The notes below the pieces were generated by a model, which worked only from the letters and a program-made list of their open reading frames with translations, was not told the DNA's origin and ran no database searches. From the NCBI GenBank assembly GCA_964035575.1, contig OZ037932.1:62001-126000 (forward strand): DNA of 64,000 nt, written 5' to 3'. Source of the DNA: Rhynchopus sp. YZ270_cl-10. Its lineage: Eukaryota > Euglenozoa > Diplonemea > Diplonemida > Diplonemidae. Of this stretch, positions 61,290-64,000 are shown piece by piece; the first letter of the stretch is position 1, and each line of letters opens with the position of its first letter. The translations under genes were made by a program, and so were the position numbers.

Positions 61290-61340
61290 TTTGAAAACTT
61301 GGTTGTATTAGTGTAGCCACCCTAGAGTGTGCTCCACTAA
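61290..61340 (+). repeat. Dispersed repeat family IV copy
   Basis: TTGAAAACTTGGTTGTATTAG then TGTAGCCACCC and GCTCCACTA; matches 59614. Follows a family II copy by 20 bases, whereas at 59614 the family II copy comes after it. Confidence 0.65.
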
Positions 61341-61786
61341 CTAACTATTTTTTTTGATCAAATAGAAGTGAAATTCTATTATTTCAGGCACGATGTCACA
61401 CAAAAAAACGCTGAAAAAAATAAAAGTAAAAAGAAAATAGACACTCCGCAGGGGAAGGGGAAAAAGGAAGATATCTCCCCGTTGGCCGCAGCCAAGAACA
61501 GTGTTTTTTTTTTCTAGATTTCTGATTTTTTGGCGCAGGTGAACTGGAAACGAGATGAGGAAAAGGTCGGTATCAAAAAAAATATTTTTATGAAGTACAG
61601 TATCATTGTTTGGGTATCGCGTATAGTGGGGGGGTTTATTTGAAAATAGCAGAAATTTAATTTCTGGTATTTTTTTTGTTTCAGGCACTAATCAAAAAAA
61701 CGCTAAAAAAGAAAGGTAAAAAGTCAGCGTATAAGCGTATAAGGGGGAACGAATCTATCATTGTGTGGCGTGGATGCACATAGAAA

Positions 61787-61838
61787 ATGGGGCCATATTC
61801 TGCGGCAAGAAATTACCCTTACTAGTTCTCAGACACAT
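61787..61838 (+). repeat. Dispersed repeat family V copy
   Basis: GGGGCCATATTCTGCGGCAA and a TACTAGT...ACACATA tail; matches 62475-62528. Confidence 0.6.
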
Positions 61839-61868
61839 AACGAAAAAAGAGAAGTTAATAAGATGAAC

Positions 61869-61893
61869 CTAAGCCTCTCGCACTTAGTCACCT
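61869..61893 (+). repeat. Hairpin repeat family I copy
   Basis: CTAAGCCTCTCGCACTTAG followed by TCACCTT and preceded by AAGATGAAC. Confidence 0.75.
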
Positions 61894-62024
61894 TGAAAGG
61901 TTATTGGCGGGATGCACAAAAACAACCTTGAATGCCCTATCTTTTTATTTTTCCAAAGAAAAAAACTGGCCTTTTATTCGCAACACTAAAGGGGGAGAAA
62001 AAAAGAGGGAAAATGTAGACGTGA

Positions 62025-62100
62025 CCACCTGATTTTTACCCCGCGTATAGGCGCGTTTCAGACCGTATAGGCACCTTTTCGTGAGGTAAAAATCAGGTGG
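62025..62100. mobile_element. 76-bp palindromic MITE, CCACCTGATTT family
   Basis: CCACCTGATTTTTACCCCGC at the left, GGTAAAAATCAGGTGG at the right, with GTATAGGCGCG inside as in 24902. No clear target duplication. Confidence 0.75.
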
Positions 62101-62143
62101 TATAGGCAGGGCACCTTAAGAAACGAACGAAAGATGCAAACGG

Positions 62144-62197
62144 AACTTGGAAAGTGCAAAACGGCTCTGTGGACGCAGGCACCATGTCTCCGTAGGG
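62144..62197 (+). repeat. Dispersed repeat family II copy
   Basis: TTGGAAAGTGCAAAACGGC, TCTGTGGACGCAGGCACCA, then TGTCTCCGTAGGG. Confidence 0.6.
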
Positions 62198-62278
62198 TTC
62201 TCAAAAACCACGGAGAGGCAGTCCATACAACGCAACGATAGACTCAAAGGGAGGGACAGAGAAAGAGAATACAGGAGC

Positions 62279-62305
62279 CCTAAGGCTTTCGTGGCATAGT
62301 CACCC
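62279..62305 (+). repeat. Hairpin repeat family I copy (diverged)
   Basis: CCTAAGGCTTTCGTGGCATAG followed by TCACCCAAAG. Confidence 0.5.
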
Positions 62306-62474
62306 AAAGAAAGGATTATGGGATGAGAGAGTCAGCCTCTCGTAGAACCATCTTAGTAACTTTTAAAAAAAGGGCGTTTTTTTTGTTGTATTTGAGACAC
62401 ACCAGTTTTTTTGTAACATAGTAATAAACAGAAGGCTTCTTGTGTTTATGTGCCTATACCACACACCCTCCTTT

Positions 62475-62528
62475 GGGCCATATTCTGCGCAAGAATTGCC
62501 CCCTATTAGTGATCAAAAACACATACAC
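62475..62528 (+). repeat. Dispersed repeat family V copy
   Basis: TGGGCCATATTCTGCGCAAG then TATTAGTGATC and ACACATA; matches 61787. Confidence 0.6.
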
Positions 62529-63049
62529 ATACTATCTTTTAAATGGGTCACATCTGATCTAATACTAAATGTGCCCACAGAGTTGAATGGGACCACTGAA
62601 CGTTTATTTTTTGCTCTTGTATTGGTGCTGGAGGTGCAAGCATTTACTTTGTCCAACTCTGTAAGTCTCCATCCTGTGCAGAAAGAAACGCTGTAAAATG
62701 CACAAAAGGTTTAAGACCTAACATGCAAAGTGAAAAGTGTAAAAACGCTCCACACAGGACCTCCAGACCAGCCCCTGCCGGCCCCTGGGAGAACGTCTCT
62801 TGGGCCTCGCGGCTCTCAGACACTTCTCTCAATTTTTTGAAGAAAAAAAAGATGAACGTTGTGGAAAGAAGAAAAGAGCGTGTGTCATGTGAAGCAAAAA
62901 CCTGGCACACAGGAACGGACTTTTTTTAGCACTCTGGCTGGGGAAATGAGAAAAAAAAGAGGGGGTAAACCAACAAAGTACTGAAAAACACTTCGCAACA
63001 AAAAACCTCTCTCTGTCTAACACGGTTAAAGTGAGAACTCAAAAAAATT

Positions 63050-63110
63050 GACTTGAAATACAAAGCCCTCTTGTGATAGTGTACCTTCGGTATATGACCG
63101 GTACCGGAGA
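63050..63110 (+). repeat. Dispersed repeat family III copy (truncated)
   Basis: GACTTGAAATACAAAGCCCT, CTTGTGATAG, TGTACCTTCGGTATATGACC: 5' half of the family only. Confidence 0.6.
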
Positions 63111-63379
63111 AAAAAAAAACTTTTCCATGACAAGATTTTGACTAAACCTCTCTAGGGGCAGTTCACCCTACCCAACCTTTCCGACTACCTCACTTCAGAC
63201 AAAAACATGGTACCCTCAGACTTACTCCAAAAAAAATCAAAAACTAAACTAAACGAAAAAACACACCAGAACAAATAAACTTGAAAAACATTGGCCCTAA
63301 AAGTACTCACCCTCACCCTCCCCTTCTCCCCTTCCCCTCAACCTCCCCACCATATGCCCCCTTATGAACCACCTCCATT

Positions 63380-64000
63380 TCACAGAATAGGCGGGCCACT
63401 CCCTTGCCGTGTGGAGACCGACTCTACGGAGGATACTGAAGGGTCCAGGATTGAAACCCTTTTCACCTCTTTTCTGCTGCTTACACTGGTTCCTGCCTCG
63501 AGGTTCGATCCTGAGGTGCTCAAAGCATGCGATGGCGGCGGTGTTGTCGACCCACAGGACGACCTGGAGGACAGAATACCACCACTTGTCTTCGGCACTA
63601 AAGGCTTCATACTCCCTTCCGGCGTCGCAACCAAGGTGCGTGACGGTGGGAGCTCTGGGCCCCCATGCGGGGTAAGTGGACTGACCGGGTCTGGTGTTCT
63701 TGCTCCACTCTTATCCTTCTTCTTGAAGGCAGAGGTGAGCCGCTTCCACGGGGTCTTGGGAGAACCATCCGGGCATCGTTCTATGACAATGCTGTGTGGG
63801 TCGGATTGTGTGCGTCTGACGCGTGGTGGGGTGCTTCCAGTACTGCGCGGGGAAACGGAGGGTCGGCATGCAGGGGAGGTCTGCGCAGAGAGGGAGGGTG
63901 CAGAGAGGCCGTCTGTGTCGCTGTCGCTGTCGTCGTCGTCTTCGTCGGAGGAGGAGGAATCGTTTGCATTTTCTCCGGTGGTGCGTAGTTTGTTTTTTGA
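63380..64000 (-). CDS. Partial CDS, C-terminal 206 residues of a disordered protein
   Basis: The minus-strand frame is open from the window edge to a TGA at 63382-63380; the start lies beyond 64000. The visible part is disordered: an acidic Ser/Asp run near the edge (DEDDDDSDSDTDG), many SP and TP pairs (SPRSTGSTPPRVRRTQSDP, GSPKTPWKRL, RTPDPVSPLTP), and a short basic stretch (SAFKKKDKSGA). This is typical of phosphorylated signalling or regulatory proteins. No family can be assigned from this fragment. Codon use matches the other genes, and the strand continues the one-way series. Confidence 0.65.
   Translation of the reverse strand, partial: SKNKLRTTGENANDSSSSDEDDDDSDSDTDGLSAPSLSAQTSPACRPSVSPRSTGSTPPRVRRTQSDPHSIVIERCPDGSPKTPWKRLTSAFKKKDKSGARTPDPVSPLTPHGGPELPPSRTLVATPEGSMKPLVPKTSGGILSSRSSCGSTTPPPSHALSTSGSNLEAGTSVSSRKEVKRVSILDPSVSSVESVSTRQGSGPPIL

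Larger units (their letters stand above)
61341..62024. other. Gene-free, repeat copies
   Basis: No gene. Contains family V (61787-61838) and family I (61869-61893). Confidence 0.5.
62306..63379. other. Gene-free, repeat copies
   Basis: No gene supported. Contains family V (62475-62528) and a truncated family III copy (63050-63110). Confidence 0.5.

Noticed and set aside
1..64000. tRNA, rRNA or spliced-leader RNA genes
   Set aside because: I looked for B-box-like GGTTCGAATCC sequences, rRNA cores and leader-like tandem units and found none I could support. A covariance-model scan would be decisive.

Overview
This is a window of eukaryotic nuclear DNA, most likely from a heterotrophic protist. 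About 20 protein-coding genes can be supported, and all of them lie on the minus strand between about 4.86 kb and the right edge. GC-rich, codon-biased coding blocks sit in AT-rich, homopolymer-rich intergenic DNA full of small repeats. Several genes have a pyrimidine tract and an AG only 12-40 bases before the ATG, as expected of spliced-leader trans-splicing. Internal introns are few and short (42-207 nt), and nearly all start with GTATG. One-way gene order, apparent trans-splicing and a few cis-introns together fit Euglenozoa, and diplonemids better than the nearly intron-less kinetoplastids. Dinoflagellate relatives are a weaker alternative. The lineage is an inference; there is no rRNA or spliced-leader gene here to settle it.

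Layout, left to right. 1-4855 is gene-free and repeat-rich, and includes a 1.25-kb non-autonomous DNA transposon (3178-4428) with matching target-site duplications. 4856-7257 is a two-exon gene with a SAM-like N-terminus and a PSP1 C-terminal domain. 7867-8944 is a broken Tc1/mariner element, 19 bp past the stop of a two-exon STEEP1-DUF167 gene (8964-9900). 11089-12201 is an inhibitory-type serpin. 12305-13020 is a 716-bp fold-back palindrome. Two unrecognised basic proteins follow (13342-13986, 14718-15746), the first preceded by a 330-bp (GGT)n tract. 17593-23058 encodes a 1,821-residue secreted protein of beta-rich repeats. 23706-24582 is a two-exon nuclear-looking protein. 25869-29216 encodes a membrane protein with 83 copies of a 12-residue unit carrying two N-glycosylation sequons. 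Then come a ubiquitin-like/WD40 protein, a zinc-finger coiled-coil protein, a GAF-domain protein, a secreted pacifastin-like repeat protein (14 modules) and a PPR protein.

40360-51307 holds three tandem eIF4G-like genes. Copies B and C are almost identical five-exon genes. Copy A is a chimera: it lacks the first ~100 residues, has lost one exon, and carries a new ~220-residue Cys-containing C-terminus. Three unrecognised proteins follow (52319-56098). 56099-63379 is gene-free: a 0.86-kb purine minisatellite, a second element with TIRs and target-site duplications, several MITEs and many hairpin repeats. A partial gene enters at the right edge (63380-64000).

No operon-like metabolic pathway is visible. 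Two themes recur: surface or secreted repeat proteins and protease inhibitors (serpin, pacifastin-like array, giant repeat protein, sequon array), and RNA-level gene expression (eIF4G-like, PPR, PSP1). The least explained material is the intergenic DNA, where several families of short hairpin and palindromic sequences recur, mostly between genes.
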